Positions 27,001 through 37,789 of a DNA stretch of 64,000 nucleotides are shown piece after piece. The stretch's first letter is position 1. The number at the start of each line of letters is the position of its first letter. The stretch comes from Bradysia coprophila (taxonomy: Eukaryota > Arthropoda > Insecta > Diptera > Sciaridae), in NCBI RefSeq assembly GCF_014529535.1, contig NW_023504014.1, forward strand, positions 1,860,001 through 1,924,000. The letters run 5' to 3'. Both the position numbers and the translations under genes were made by a program. The notes beneath the pieces were generated by a model that saw only the letters and a list, made by a program, of their open reading frames with translations, had not been told where the DNA came from and made no database searches.

Positions 27001-28034
27001 CCAGGACGTTTTGGTGAAAACTGTTGCGCAACATGCCAGCCAAAGTCAAGTGTCGGTTTTGCTACAAGAAGGAATGAGTTTGTATGGGGCGTCTCACACT
27101 GGCATTCTGTCTGTATTGGGTGTGTCCATTGAAGATCATACAACACCAATTTTACTGTATCCAGCTCCAGATGGTACACGGAATCTGAAGCTGTACTTAC
27201 AAGAACCGGTAAGAGTTTTGTCGGATCTTTTGCGAAATGTTTTGTTAACAATTTCTTGTGCAACGTTCGTAGGTTTCTCGAAGTCTAACCACCATTCAAA
27301 TTGTAATGATGTCCTCACAATTGGCATTAGCATTGGGTCATCTGCACAGTCATGGTGTCGTTCACAAAGATATTGCGGCACGAAATTGCGTGTAAGTTTG
27401 CGTGCCAATTTGTCCACTTGAAATTGTCTTTCTTGTGTGAATCGACGACTAAATTTCGAATTAAATTTCCAGAATTGACGACCAGCTCCGAATAAAATTG
27501 GCCGACAGTTCTCTGTCCAGAGATCTGTTTCCCGCTGACTATAACTGCTTAGGTGATAGCGAAAATCGTCCAATCAAATGGTTGTCATTGGAAGCGTTAC
27601 AGCGAAAAATTTTCTCAGAAGCATCAGACACATGGGGTTTCGGCGTGTTAATATGGGAGCTGTGTACGCGTGCCCGTCAACCGTATCAGGAAATGTAAGT
27701 TCGCATTGAATGGAAGTTGTGCGGTGACTTTGAATTAATAAACAAATTTGGTTTAGTGTTGATGATGAAATGGAAGATTTCCTCCGGAAAGGATACAGAC
27801 TAGCGCAACCAGTTAATTGTCCCGATCAACTGTAAGTTTTAGTTTTTTTTTATAATTTTTTTTTGTCTTCAAAACAATATTCTAATTGCCTCTTCTAACA
27901 TCATGTTCGTTACACTTTACAGTTTCGCTATAATGGCCTATTGCTGGGCCCTGTCACCAATGGAACGACCAACATTCGGTCAGCTACAAGTTTGTCTCCA
28001 AGAATTCTATGCACAAATAACGAAATATGTGTAA
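24046..28034 (+). CDS. drl/RYK: RYK-family Wnt receptor pseudokinase (derailed/doughnut type), 5' incomplete
   Basis: Single-pass receptor of the RYK family, which binds Wnt5-type ligands through a WIF domain in axon and muscle guidance. Seven exons are seen: 24046-24173, 26271-26509, 26584-27208, 27273-27391, 27473-27694, 27757-27831 and 27923-28034. All have GT-AG borders and matching phases. Exons 1-2 encode the WIF domain (ELYYVRDG near the start, FKRKKICLER at its end). Exon 3 carries the membrane segment (IMTFVIGGIVALLLVAVLIS) and the N-lobe (LLQEGTFGRVYRG, VLVK lysine). Later exons carry HKDIAARN, an altered DFG (DSS), and SRDLFPADYNCLGDSENRP. The protein ends KYV. DSS in place of DFG marks it as a pseudokinase like its relatives. 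The signal-peptide exon is not found and may lie far upstream or outside. A dispersed repeat fills the first intron. Which paralogue (drl, Drl-2 or dnt) is not resolved. Confidence 0.95.
24745..26056. repeat. Dispersed repeat with internal 145-bp tandem units, copy 1 (in RYK intron)
   Basis: It starts TTAGCCCCGTACGAAGTAC, which with the following GGGGCT can form a hairpin, and ends near CGACTGTTCTGATGGCTCGTT. Inside are four tandem units of about 145 bp (boundaries near 25189, 25336, 25481 and 25626), each with CATATAACTCGAG and TTGGAAGGTAATC. Near 25875 is the perfect hairpin AATTGCGC-TAT-GCGCAATT. A second copy with the same borders lies at 35072-36446. No target duplication and no protein recognised. 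It lies wholly inside the RYK intron between exons ending 24173 and starting 26271. Confidence 0.8.
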
Positions 28035-29178
28035 GCGACCATCCAGTTAATTGAAGCAAAAATTGTTAAGACATTTTGTACAGCCGACGCTAGCAGCGAC
28101 AGTGATTAGTCTGATAGATCTTTTTATTACAATAATACTTAACGAAATATTCATCTCATATTAGTGTTGTCCGCATGAAAATGGAAAACTTAAAGCAGCT
28201 GCTCAAGATAAATTACTCACACAATACAGTAAGACTGCCCTCCGGGTTTTAAATTTTTTTTTTGTTTTTGGTCATTGTTAGGGATAAATTATTTGTAAAG
28301 TTGTGCCAAATATTAAAATTAAGGAACTTTGAGTAATTAGGCGTGTAAGTAGACGATTCTCGTTAATATGGTAGTGTAAAGGGAGTAAGCAATGTGCAAG
28401 CTTTGTGAGATGATCCATATGAAATGTTTGTTGTTTTTAAAACAAACAACAACAACAAAACCACCCATCGTAAATTTTGTGAATATTAGAATGTAAGCGC
28501 GTAACTGAGTAACAGAAAAAGAATTATTTATTTTGGACCTTGGACTTCATTGTTTCGAATTATTATTTTTTATTGTTTTAACTTTAAAATCTGTAGAATG
28601 TATAATCAAAACTGTTAGTTGTAAGAGTAGCTAGAGTTATTGTACATAGATAGATATATTTGTCGATAGAACGAGAGACAGAGACGAAAACTTGAAAATA
28701 TATTGATGAATATAGAATGTTGCGAGTCTTAAATTTTACGCCGAACGAATCCAACGATCCAACCGAACGAAACAAAAACCCATTTTAAAACATCTAACCC
28801 CTGGTTTCCTTCCGGATGGTGTAAAGAATCTTTTATGGAAGATTTTTTTTTAATCTGTTCCTGTTCCCAGTCAATAAAGTGTTCCGAGGTTATGATATTT
28901 TGGCACAAAATTTGAAAATCTCTTAGAGAATTCAAATTTTGCGCCAAAAAACCATGTACAAATAATCACTCAGTTTTGACTGAAAGCATCGATGAGTTTC
29001 AAAATCAAAAATGGTGTTCTCTATAGCTGAACAAACTGTAGTTCGGAGTCGAACGTATCGCTAAATGATTTCTCTGGCAGGTGTAACCATTACTATTGAT
29101 TGAAGTTAATAGCTGAATAATGGAGCTTTAAAATAGCACTAGCATGTCATATCGCCCAAAACCACTTACAGTGGAGGT
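28035..29178. other. 3' flank of the RYK gene
   Basis: Probable 3' UTR and downstream DNA. A candidate polyadenylation signal AATAAA sits at 28873-28878, about 840 bp after the stop; AT-rich variants occur earlier. No further gene is seen. Confidence 0.45.
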
Positions 29179-31127
29179 GTGACGCAAGTCCTGTTATCCA
29201 CTTACAAAAGAACTGATATCGGTGTAGGTGACGCAGATTCGACACGCAAAAAGATATGCGTTTTATCAACAAAAATCTTACCAGAAAAATTTTAGGAAGA
29301 AATTTATAACAAAAAAAATTTGCGTCACAAGTGGCAGATGAATCGGCTTTCTTCCGTTTGAATTCTTTAAAAGAATATATATCACAATTATGAAAATTTT
29401 CCTTCCTCAACATCTGACGCAAATTTTTAGACCCGTACGAAGTACTGGGGTCTTATGCGTTTACGCATACGTCCGTAACACGTCGAATTGGACTCCCTGA
29501 GTAAGGGGAAACCTATTGTGGTTGTCTAGAGATGCCAAATCAGTGGAAAAAAAAATGTCCGTCTGTCCGTCTGCACGATAACTTGAGTAAAACGCATCCG
29601 ATTTTGAAAATTCTTTTTTTCCCGTTTGGTAATGTCAAAAGACAGGCTAAGTTCGAAGATGAGTGATTTTGGATCGACCCCTCCCGAGCTGTGGCCCAAT
29701 AAGTGCTTTACGGTTTTTCGAAGATATCTCCGGACATTTAAACGTTAAACTTGTAACTGATACGTCAAATAAAAGGTATTTACAATACCGATCAACAAAA
29801 AAAAAGTTTATGGAAATCGGATGACCGACTCGTGAGTTAGACCCCTTGGTGTGAAACAGGCACAGGGCGGCAAGCAGTTTTTGCTTGTAGGTCGGCCACA
29901 TTTCAACATATTTCGTCTGTTTTAGCTTTATTAGATAGGTATTGACCGTACCAATCAGGGAAAAAAAGATTTTGAAATTATGTTCTCCGGAGCGTGAGCT
30001 AGGTCTCTTGGAGTGAGCTCTTATCTGGCTACTCGGCCGTACAGTGAACGTGGAGTATTTTGTCAATATCTCTAGTAAATTTTGACCGAATTTCATGAAT
30101 TTTTTTTTGTTTGAAAGGTATTAACGAATGTAAAGCGTCGGTACTATTTTCGGTTTCCTAACAAAATGGCTGCCGGTGGCCATATTGGATTTTAATAAAA
30201 ACGATATATATTGGGAAAAATGGTACTTAGAGTGTTTCTGTTAACATGGAAATAATTTGTTATGTGTGTGGGGTGTTTCAGGCATTCCATATATGGACAT
30301 CTATATATATCTATATTCACCTATATTGAGCTATATACAGGCATATAGAGCTATATAATAGCATATTCATCTGTGACATGTTTATTTATAGGAAAATATA
30401 GGTAAATATAGCGGTATATAGCTGTTTAAATAGGAATTTATGAAAGTTGACTAAACACGCATCGACTAGAATCTAAAACTCTATAATTTTGTCTTTTACA
30501 CGAGGTTTCTATCTGCCGTATTTTCTGAGTTATGGCTGACATAGCACGCACTTAAAACGCTCGTAGCTCCCAAATAGACGACTTTTTAGGAAAACCATGA
30601 AACACGTGTCGACTGAAATCTAAAACTCTATAAATTTGTCTTTTAAACGAACTTTCTATCTGCCACATTTTCTGAGTTATGGGTCCTATAGCTCAATAGC
30701 TTAACACGCTCATAGCTCCGAAATTATAAGCTTTTATAAAATTTCCTTCAAATTAGTTTCTTAGAATTACGTCCTTAACATACCCTGAAAATTTCAGCCA
30801 AATCCACCGGTAAATTAAAAAGTTTCGCCGTAACAGAGTGACAGAGTGACAAAGGTTGGTAAAATTCATCAATTTCACAATGTATAAAAATCCATTTCTT
30901 CATACAAATTTCTACAAATTTCCAAGTTTTGAAATTTAATATCTCGGCCAAATCTGAACCTTATAAGGCGTGTGATAGCTCGTTGAACTCGTATGGACGC
31001 CCAGATTACGAATAAAATACTTTGGGGGTAGTAGGAGCAAAGGGGGGAAAGTCAAAAAGTTCGTGTCCTGCAGTCCTGCGGAAATTTTTTTTTGTCAAAT
31101 TTTTCAGTGTGAACGGACTTGCGTCAC
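29179..31127. repeat. Composite foldback element, GTGACGCAAGTCC family, copy 2 (about 1.95 kb)
   Basis: It opens with GTGACGCAAGTCC and closes with GGACTTGCGTCAC, a 13-bp terminal inverted repeat. After a left arm like those of the other copies it contains DNA of a different type: TTAGACCCGTACGAAGTACT (29429) with a run of CCGTCTG, a direct duplication of about 137 bp (about 30470-30740, CTAAAACTCTATAA motif), and finally GTGTGATAGCTCGTTGAACT, shared with the other two copies. No protein is recognised. Confidence 0.65.
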
Positions 31128-32121
31128 GGCCCTTCACTAACGTAGGGCCATGATTAGAGATCAAGGTCACCATTCGGACAGTGTAAGCTTTCCCGACCAT
31201 TGGAAAAAATATCAACTTTACTGCGTCAAAAATCGACAAATCGTAATACAGTCAATTACAATTTTTGGAAGGTTCTGCAGGCGGGGGATACTTGTGTAAC
31301 AGAGGTGGCAGTTAGTTGGACTAGTAGTAGAGGGACATTGCCTCTACCAATATCCAAAAAAATACTTTTTACTCTGCTATTTTCATAGCTGTGGAACTCA
31401 GCGACACCTAAGCTACATTCGTGATAATTTTTCGCAACCAAACTTTTGGGTTAAGGTAAGTCCTACTACGAAATTTGAAGCACGGCTTCAGAAAACGGTA
31501 GAGATGATTTGTTATACACTACAACTGATCAACAAACACAGCACATTCTCTACTTGTATAATATACAATCAAAACACATTCTAAACAACGAGTTTACCAC
31601 ATTCATACGTGTTATGTGCACACGTAGATGACTTTAACGTGTGTATGCACTGTATGCAGATTGCATATGAATTGTTTTCGATACAAAGTTAATGTCTTTG
31701 TCGACCAGCTGGAAATGTTCAGCTGTTGTTGATTCTGCACAAGCTTAAGGTTTAATTAGTGTATTTCGTTCATAAGTTTGTCATTTTAAAAATCCTTAGT
31801 AAACGCAATAAGCAAATATATTTGTTGGTTGGTTTTGGTTTTGAGACCGTTCTAACAGCCTTTTACAGCCAATTACAAGTTCAGTCTGGACCACCGGCTT
31901 TACGTGACTTCCGAACCACGCCTCGAAGTATGTAATTACTCTCTGAGGAAAGTTAGGTGCGAAATTGATATCTCGCCTTAATGTAGGCTAGACATATGTA
32001 CACAAATTCATCGTATTTGGGTTATGTCATACGATTCATTCAGTGTGTACATCGTTGCAGCCACCAAACACACCGCAACTACCCAAATTATGAAGCTTGA
32101 ATGAACTAAGGACGTTACCAA
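31128..32121. other. Non-coding stretch
   Basis: No exon, RNA gene or repeat recognised between the composite repeat and the MITE, apart from the target duplication GTTACCAA at 32114-32121. Confidence 0.45.
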
Positions 32122-32326
32122 CAATGAAAGTAAATAGATAGGTATGGCCAAACGTTCAAATTTGTTCTAGCCGGAGCACATACGGATTTGCATGGCGCCA
32201 CCTCAAACGAACTCATTTCTAGTGCAAATTTCCACTAGAAATGAGTTCGTTTGAGGTGGCGCCATGCAAATCCGTATGTGCTCCGACTTGTATGGACTGG
32301 CCATACCTACTTATCTACTTTCATTG
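32122..32326. mobile_element. hAT-type MITE, CAATGAAAGT family, copy 1
   Basis: A 205-bp element with terminal CAATGAAAGTA and GGTATGGCCA inside it, inverse-complemented at the right end. It is flanked by a perfect 8-bp duplication GTTACCAA (32114-32121 and 32327-32334). The interior is a perfect inverted repeat of about 52 bp per arm (32173-32224 and 32233-32284), so it is almost one hairpin. The end CAATG fits the hAT end pattern YARNG. Non-autonomous. Sister copies lie at 42592 and 45044. Confidence 0.9.
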
Positions 32327-32372
32327 GTTACCAATGCGATATAATCGCTAGAAAAATTCCATGCGGAATTTG

Positions 32373-32443
32373 TCTGTCACGGGAATCGAACCGGGATCAT
32401 TTTGGTGGAAGGCTAGTACGTAACCACTGAGCCATCCCGTCAC
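32373..32443 (-). repeat. tRNA-derived sequence (SINE head or tRNA pseudogene)
   Basis: Read on the minus strand it has a perfect RNA polymerase III box A, TGGCTCAGTGG (32424-32434), and box B, GGTTCGATTCC (32382-32392), about 31 bp apart, as in a tRNA gene. The acceptor and T stems do not pair properly, so it is not a functional tRNA. Most likely it is the head of a tRNA-derived SINE; the tail could run left to about 32340, next to the target duplication of the neighbouring MITE. Confidence 0.65.
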
Positions 32444-32618
32444 CTCTTGTGAGGCATGTCTGAATAGGTAAGCTCGGGCGATCGTATGGTCAAGGTCTTC
32501 TTTATTTCGGAAATACGTAAGACCAACAACAGGCAACGAAAATATTGAATGAATTTAAATTGTAGCGTCAATTCCGCTACATAATTCGAATCGAGACAAT
32601 GAAACTTGCACACAAAAG

Positions 32619-32624
32619 TTTATT
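32619..32624 (-). promoter_or_regulatory. Candidate polyadenylation signal of the P450 gene
   Basis: AATAAA on the minus strand, 28 bp downstream of the P450 stop codon. Position and sequence fit; use not shown. Confidence 0.6.
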
Positions 32625-32652
32625 CAACCGAATACAATCTTACTCAATACGC

Positions 32653-34490
32653 TCAATTTCTGGCCTTGAATTTCAAGTAAATTGTTTCCTTGACCGATGC
32701 TGTCAAATCTGCTTTGAAAGTGAGTTTGTCCGGGGTGGTACTGGACGGTTCAATTTTATAATTTGACAGTAGATTAAATACCAACAGCTTCGACTCCATC
32801 AAGGCGAAACGACTGCAATGTTTGGGTTATGAACGGGGTAAAATCGAATAAAATTTTCAACCAACCTTCCGATACATGCTCTTTGCCCCATCCCAAATGG
32901 CAAATAACTTCCAGCAACAATCGACGACTTGTTTTCATCGTTGAATCGTGTCGGATCGAATGTTTCGGGATTTGGGAAATAGTCGGGATCGTGTTGAATG
33001 TTGTAAATTGGCAATCCAATCACTTCTCCTTTATTGACGTGAAGCGTTTTACCGTTACCCAAATCAAGGTCGATGGGCTTGGAACAACAGCGATCGCTTT
33101 GAACTGCTGGTGGATACATTCGTAGACCCTCGGATATGACACAATCCAGATACTTCATTTTGTGGAGTGCTTCGTACGTTATTGGTTTTCCATCGAGTGA
33201 TGATACCACTTCCTGGATTTCCTGGAAGAGTTCTTGCTGGATATCTTGATTTTTCGCTAGTTCGTAAGTCAATGTTTGCAATAGATGAGAAGTTGTATTG
33301 AAGCCGGCAACAAAGAAAATGAATGTCCTGCAACATGAATATGTCCGTGTGAGGAAGTAATTTTTCATTTAATTGAAAAAATTTAAATTTTAAATTACTG
33401 AGCAATCCACAGGTCGTCATCGTTAATATTGAGTGATGTCGTTGACTTGTTGGTGCTGACATTAAATTCCTGGTGAGCGGAAAAGTTTCGTAGTTCGTCA
33501 TCATTTACTTCATCTTCTTTGCTTTTCAATTGGCCTTTCCCTTTTCTAACTTCTAACAGCAATTGAATCACATCTGGCCTTGTAATATTGTTCTCTTCTC
33601 TATCGCGCATGGTGTCTATAGTCACATGCCTCAGAAATTCAACCACGTTACTATTGACCAGTTGGTAGCCCAACAAATCATAGAGTTTCGGTGCAATGGA
33701 CACCAGAAGGAACTTGAGGACACTGGTGAACTTAGTAAAGTCAGCTAAGGATTGCTTGACAATCTTAAAAATTTCGCTGTTTTCATTCTTCACACAATCG
33801 CCTTCGAAGCCAAGGGCAGCGGTAGCAATACCATCGGCAGTAAATCTGGAGAAAATGTCGTACACATCAACGTCTTTCGCTGCCTTGCGGTTGAAATGGA
33901 TCATGAAATCGGATACGTGATTGGATAGCAAGCCGAACATCATCTTCATTTTGGAACTTGTAAATATTGGCGATAAGATCCTTTAAAGATACACTTGCAC
34001 TGAACAATTATTTCGACTTATTTATGACTATGGTAACATTTACGTTCGCATCTCCCGCCACTGCTGATTGTGCAGCGAGAACAGACTTTTACTGAACACT
34101 CGATCAATGTTGTCGAAATTTTGGTCATGATTGACGAAATGATCAAAGTCTTTGATTGTAATTCGCTTGATCAAATCGGCATCAGTGACAATATACCCAA
34201 TTTGATTAAAGTTGAATAATCCAAAGATTCTGGCAAATTAAATTGGCATGAGAACATTTTAAATGAAATTCGACATCATCGCAAGCATCTAACTTTGATT
34301 TTTTGAATTTATCGTATTTTCGCTGAATGACATCAATCAACGTTTCTCTCTGCAACATGAATCCAAGGAAATTTCCGACAAGTGGTAACGGCTTCTCGTA
34401 AGGAATTCCCTTTTTCAGAAAATAGTCGTCATTCTTCGTAAGCCACTTGTACAGAACGTACGCAACAGCAAATCCGATGAATAGAAACAT
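32653..34490 (-). CDS. Cytochrome P450, CYP3 clan (CYP9-like), complete
   Basis: Microsomal heme-thiolate mono-oxygenase of the insect CYP3 clan, typically acting on plant compounds, insecticides or other xenobiotics at the ER with NADPH-P450 reductase. Five exons on the minus strand: 34490-34294, 34229-34044, 33980-33399, 33327-32866 and 32812-32653, with introns of 53-71 bp and matching phases, give 528 residues, a normal length. It has an N-terminal membrane anchor (FLFIGFAVAYVLY), then YFLKKGIPYEKPLPLVGN, WREMRTILSPIF (C-helix), I-helix AGFNTTS (about 329-335), ExxR (Glu388-Arg391), FDPTRF, and the heme loop PFGMGQRACIG with Cys473. The start is the only Met before the anchor. Asn replaces the usual acidic residue of the I-helix motif. 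CYP9 is preferred over CYP6 because of IKDFDHFVNH and the SDR segment after the ExxR helix; the subfamily is not assigned. Confidence 0.95.
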
Positions 34491-35071
34491 ATTTCAGCGC
34501 GCACAGAAGTCAACAATTCAATTTTATTAAATAATTTCGTATAGCGAGTTTAAAACGACGTCCAGCACTGAATTAGACAAAATTTGTTCGCCTGAGTGAC
34601 TGATAAAATTTTTTCTGTTTTTTTTATTTCGGCTTAGTCATTCATTAGCTTTGAATCAATTTTAAACATCGCAATTTGTTAGAAGATTTTTATTTTCCCT
34701 ATCAAGCATCGAAAGACTCGCATGTGATCATTAGGATATGTGACCGTTAGAACAATAAATATAAATTTTTATCCCTTTACCAATGTTTAAGACATACAAC
34801 AAGCAAGCGACAAAGCTAAATACCTTTGCTTTTACTGCAATTAATTCAATCAGTTCACTGATTGACTGCCTCATAATATTATTTCTCTAATTCGTCTGTC
34901 GTATTGCCGCTTCACCAGGCTTCAACCAGTCAAACTAGTCATTCATAATCATCTGTAGACAAAAAAATCTTACGGAAATTAGATAAGTTCTCATACGAAA
35001 AACAACACACACTTAAACCTATCTCAAGCTTTGTTTGGTTGTCTGTTACAAAGTTGCTTTTTCATAAGTTT
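34491..35071. other. Upstream region of the P450 gene
   Basis: Promoter region of the minus-strand P450 and further flank. No clear TATA/initiator pair is assigned and no repeat is recognised. Confidence 0.4.
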
Positions 35072-36446
35072 TTAGCCCCGTACGAAGTACAAAGGGGCTT
35101 ATAGGATTACGATGTCGTGTGTAATTGATGGAATTCGAAGCAGACGGTAAGGGCAAAGTGTTAGCCTATGTTCATAGATGACGAATCCGCAATAAAAATT
35201 TTGTCTGTCCGTCTGTCCGTCTGTCCGTCTGTCCGTCACGTCGATATCTTGAGTAAATCAAATCCGATTTCAAAATTTTTTTTTCCCTGAAAGATAGTCA
35301 AAATAGTGAGGCTAAGTTCGAAGATGGGCATATTTAGGTCGGCCCTTCGTGAGTTAGGGCCACCTAAGTGATTTAAGGTCTTTTGGTGATATTTATGGCA
35401 AAATAAACGTTGGCAAAAGATAGGTAATGTTGATACCGATCCAGGAAAAAAAAGTTTATTAAAATCGGGTGAATGGCCCGTGAGTTAGGGCCCTAGAAGT
35501 GAAAGGCTACTCGGCCCTAAGTGTATTTTGCATATAACTCGAGTAAATTTCATCCTTTTTTCTTGATTTTTGTTTCATTTGAAAGGTAATCGAAGCCCGA
35601 ATATAATGTGGCGAAGAACGTTTTAAATTTGGGTCCTTGGACTGAGGCCGCTCCTCGGCCCTAAGTGTATTTTACATATAAATCGAGTAAATCTCATCCA
35701 ATTTTGCTAGTTTTTGTCTAATATGAAAGGTAATTGTTTGAAAATTAGGTCCTTGGACTGAGGCCGCTCCTCGGCCCTAAGTGTATTTTGCATATAACTC
35801 GAGTAAATTTGATCCGATTTTCCTAATTTTTGTTTCATTTGAAAAGTAATCGAACGAGGAATATAATGTTGTTGAAAAAAAATTAAAATTTGGGTCCTTG
35901 GACTAAGGCCTCTCCACGGCCCTAAGTGTGTTTTGCATATAACTCGAGTAAATTTGATCCGATTTTCCTAAATTTTGTTTCATTTGAAAGGTAATCGAAC
36001 ACCAAATAGAATGTTGTTGGAAAAAAAAATAAATTTGGGTCCTTGGACTAAGCCCGCTACACGGCCCTAAGTGTATTTTGCATATATCTCGAGTAAATTT
36101 CGTCCGATTTTCCTAATTTTTGTTTCATTTGGAAGGTAATCGAAGGCCGAATATAATGATGTTGAAAAAAAATTAAATTTGGGTCGTTGGACAAAGGCCG
36201 TAACTAGGCCTTAGGCCTCTCAATAAATTAAAATTTTAGGTCAACTTGAAATTTGTGTTACATTTGAAAGGAACGTCGTACGGGGCTTCGTAATTGCGCT
36301 ATGCGCAATTTGTAAGATGTACACATTTCATAATAATTTGACTTCAACTAGGGTGACAGACGCACTAGGGTCACGTGCGCAATAGATGTACGGGTTCGTA
36401 CGGGGCTCAGTCGCAGCAAACGCTCCGACTGTTCTGACGGCTCGTT
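35072..36446. repeat. Dispersed repeat with internal tandem units, copy 2
   Basis: Same borders as the copy in the RYK intron: it starts TTAGCCCCGTACGAAGTAC, contains a GTCC/CTGT run, about five diverged tandem units (GGGTCCTTGGACT, ATAACTCGAGTAAATTT), the AATTGCGC-TAT-GCGCAATT hairpin (about 36289-36307), and ends CCGACTGTTCTGACGGCTCGTT. The unit number differs between the copies, which shows expansion or loss inside the element. No protein is recognised. Confidence 0.8.
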
Positions 36447-36955
36447 TTTCGTTGTCATTCCATGCCAATTTTTCTACTTCATTTTTCCATGAAAGTGTCA
36501 TAGATAAAATTATCAATCTAAGTTCAGTTAATTCAACAATAATACTGATTACATATGAAGATAAACTTTATCGCCAAAATTTAGTACTGATTCATGAGCC
36601 TCGCGCTCGTCGTCCTAGTTTTAATAAGTTAACTGAGGTTCGATCGAATAGAACTAGACTAGCAACGAATGCCTTTAGTTTTCCTTGTGTAAAACGTGAG
36701 GCTGTACTGTAGTCTTTATTGAAACATTTTAATTTTTGGGAAGTTCCTAAAGAGTCTTGTGCAGTGAGACAATGTAAGTTGCATTAAAGTTAAGGCGCGG
36801 AACAGATCAGGTAAACCTGAAACTTGAGACTCAGATTATCTGAAACTGATTAGAACTGAACCTGAATTGAAAATTTTAGTCTTAATCGAAGTGGAGCGAC
36901 ATGGAGTGAGATGTACAATATGGTCGTTTCCGAAAAAAACATATTTTTGTATTAT
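36447..36955. other. Unassigned DNA with a possible retroelement relic
   Basis: An open frame runs from the end of the repeat to a stop at 36710-36712. Its last part (YEDKLYRQNLVLIHE, RSNRTRLATNAF) faintly recalls C-terminal ends of non-LTR reverse transcriptase proteins, but the similarity is too weak to name. No gene is called. Confidence 0.3.
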
Positions 36956-37119
36956 CATGTCCGGAGCGATAGCGGAGGACTTGACGCAGTCTAACTTCCA
37001 AAAAAAGAACGAAGAAAATTTTTTGAGACGCGGCAATCATGTCCGGAGCGATAGCGGAGGACTTGACGCAGTCTAACTTCCAAAAAAAGAACGAAGAAAA
37101 TTTTTTGAGACGCGGCAAC
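36956..37119. repeat. 82-bp tandem duplication
   Basis: Two head-to-tail copies of an 82-bp unit beginning CATGTCCGGAGCGATAGCGG (36956 and 37038) that are almost identical, so the duplication is recent. Confidence 0.85.
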
Positions 37120-37334
37120 TATATATAGCCGAACATTTCAGTTTCTACCCTTTGGTTTATATCACCACAAATCCTATTCTATCTTATTCGCGCTTCAAAT
37201 ACGAGCAAAACGAGCTATCACTCGACTATGTAACTTTAAAATTGCCGGAGATACATCGTTTTGAAGTTGGTCATTTTGATAGAAAATGCACCAAATTAAC
37301 GTTTTCCAAACAATCAAAATCTTTCAACTTACTC

Positions 37335-37426
37335 TGTATGTTTCTATCTGTCTATCTGTCTATCTGTCTATCTGTCTATCTGCCTATCTGCCTATCTGTC
37401 TATCTGTCTATCTGTCTATCTATCGA
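37335..37426. repeat. CTATCTGT microsatellite
   Basis: About 22 copies of the 4-bp word TATC/TGTC arranged mostly as an 8-bp unit CTATCTGT, with some CTATCTGC variants in the middle. It explains the Leu/Ser/Val/Cys-repeat open frames here, which are not genes. Confidence 0.9.
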
Positions 37427-37789
37427 CGGTCGATCTCGGAAACTAGTCAGCCAATCTCCATGAAATTTTGCAGGAACCTCAGGGTGGACATAAAAATGAA
37501 AATGTGATACGCCACTACCCCAGGAAAAACCAGAATTTTGTTTTATTGGCCTCGAAGTGGTTTCTGAGTGTGGTTTTCGAGGGTCGGGAACGCGTTTTCA
37601 GCTGTAGCTCAGCTGTATTGAAACCTGCAGGGGCGTGTGACCCATCAAATGAAAGGTATTCGCCACACGAATCGAACAATAAAATAATTAGAAAAATTGG
37701 TGCAGATTTGGTTGAGCTAGAGTGGTCAGAGTGACCAAATTTTGAGCTACTCGAGCGTAGGATGAAAGGACTAATATTTTTTGGCTTAT

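Noticed and set aside
32373..32443. Functional tRNA gene on the minus strand
   Set aside because: Boxes A and B are perfect, but the acceptor and T stems do not pair, so it is listed as tRNA-derived instead.
36386..36712. Retrotransposon ORF2 C-terminal fragment
   Set aside because: Only a faint resemblance over about 40 residues and the first half lies in another repeat; not strong enough to name.
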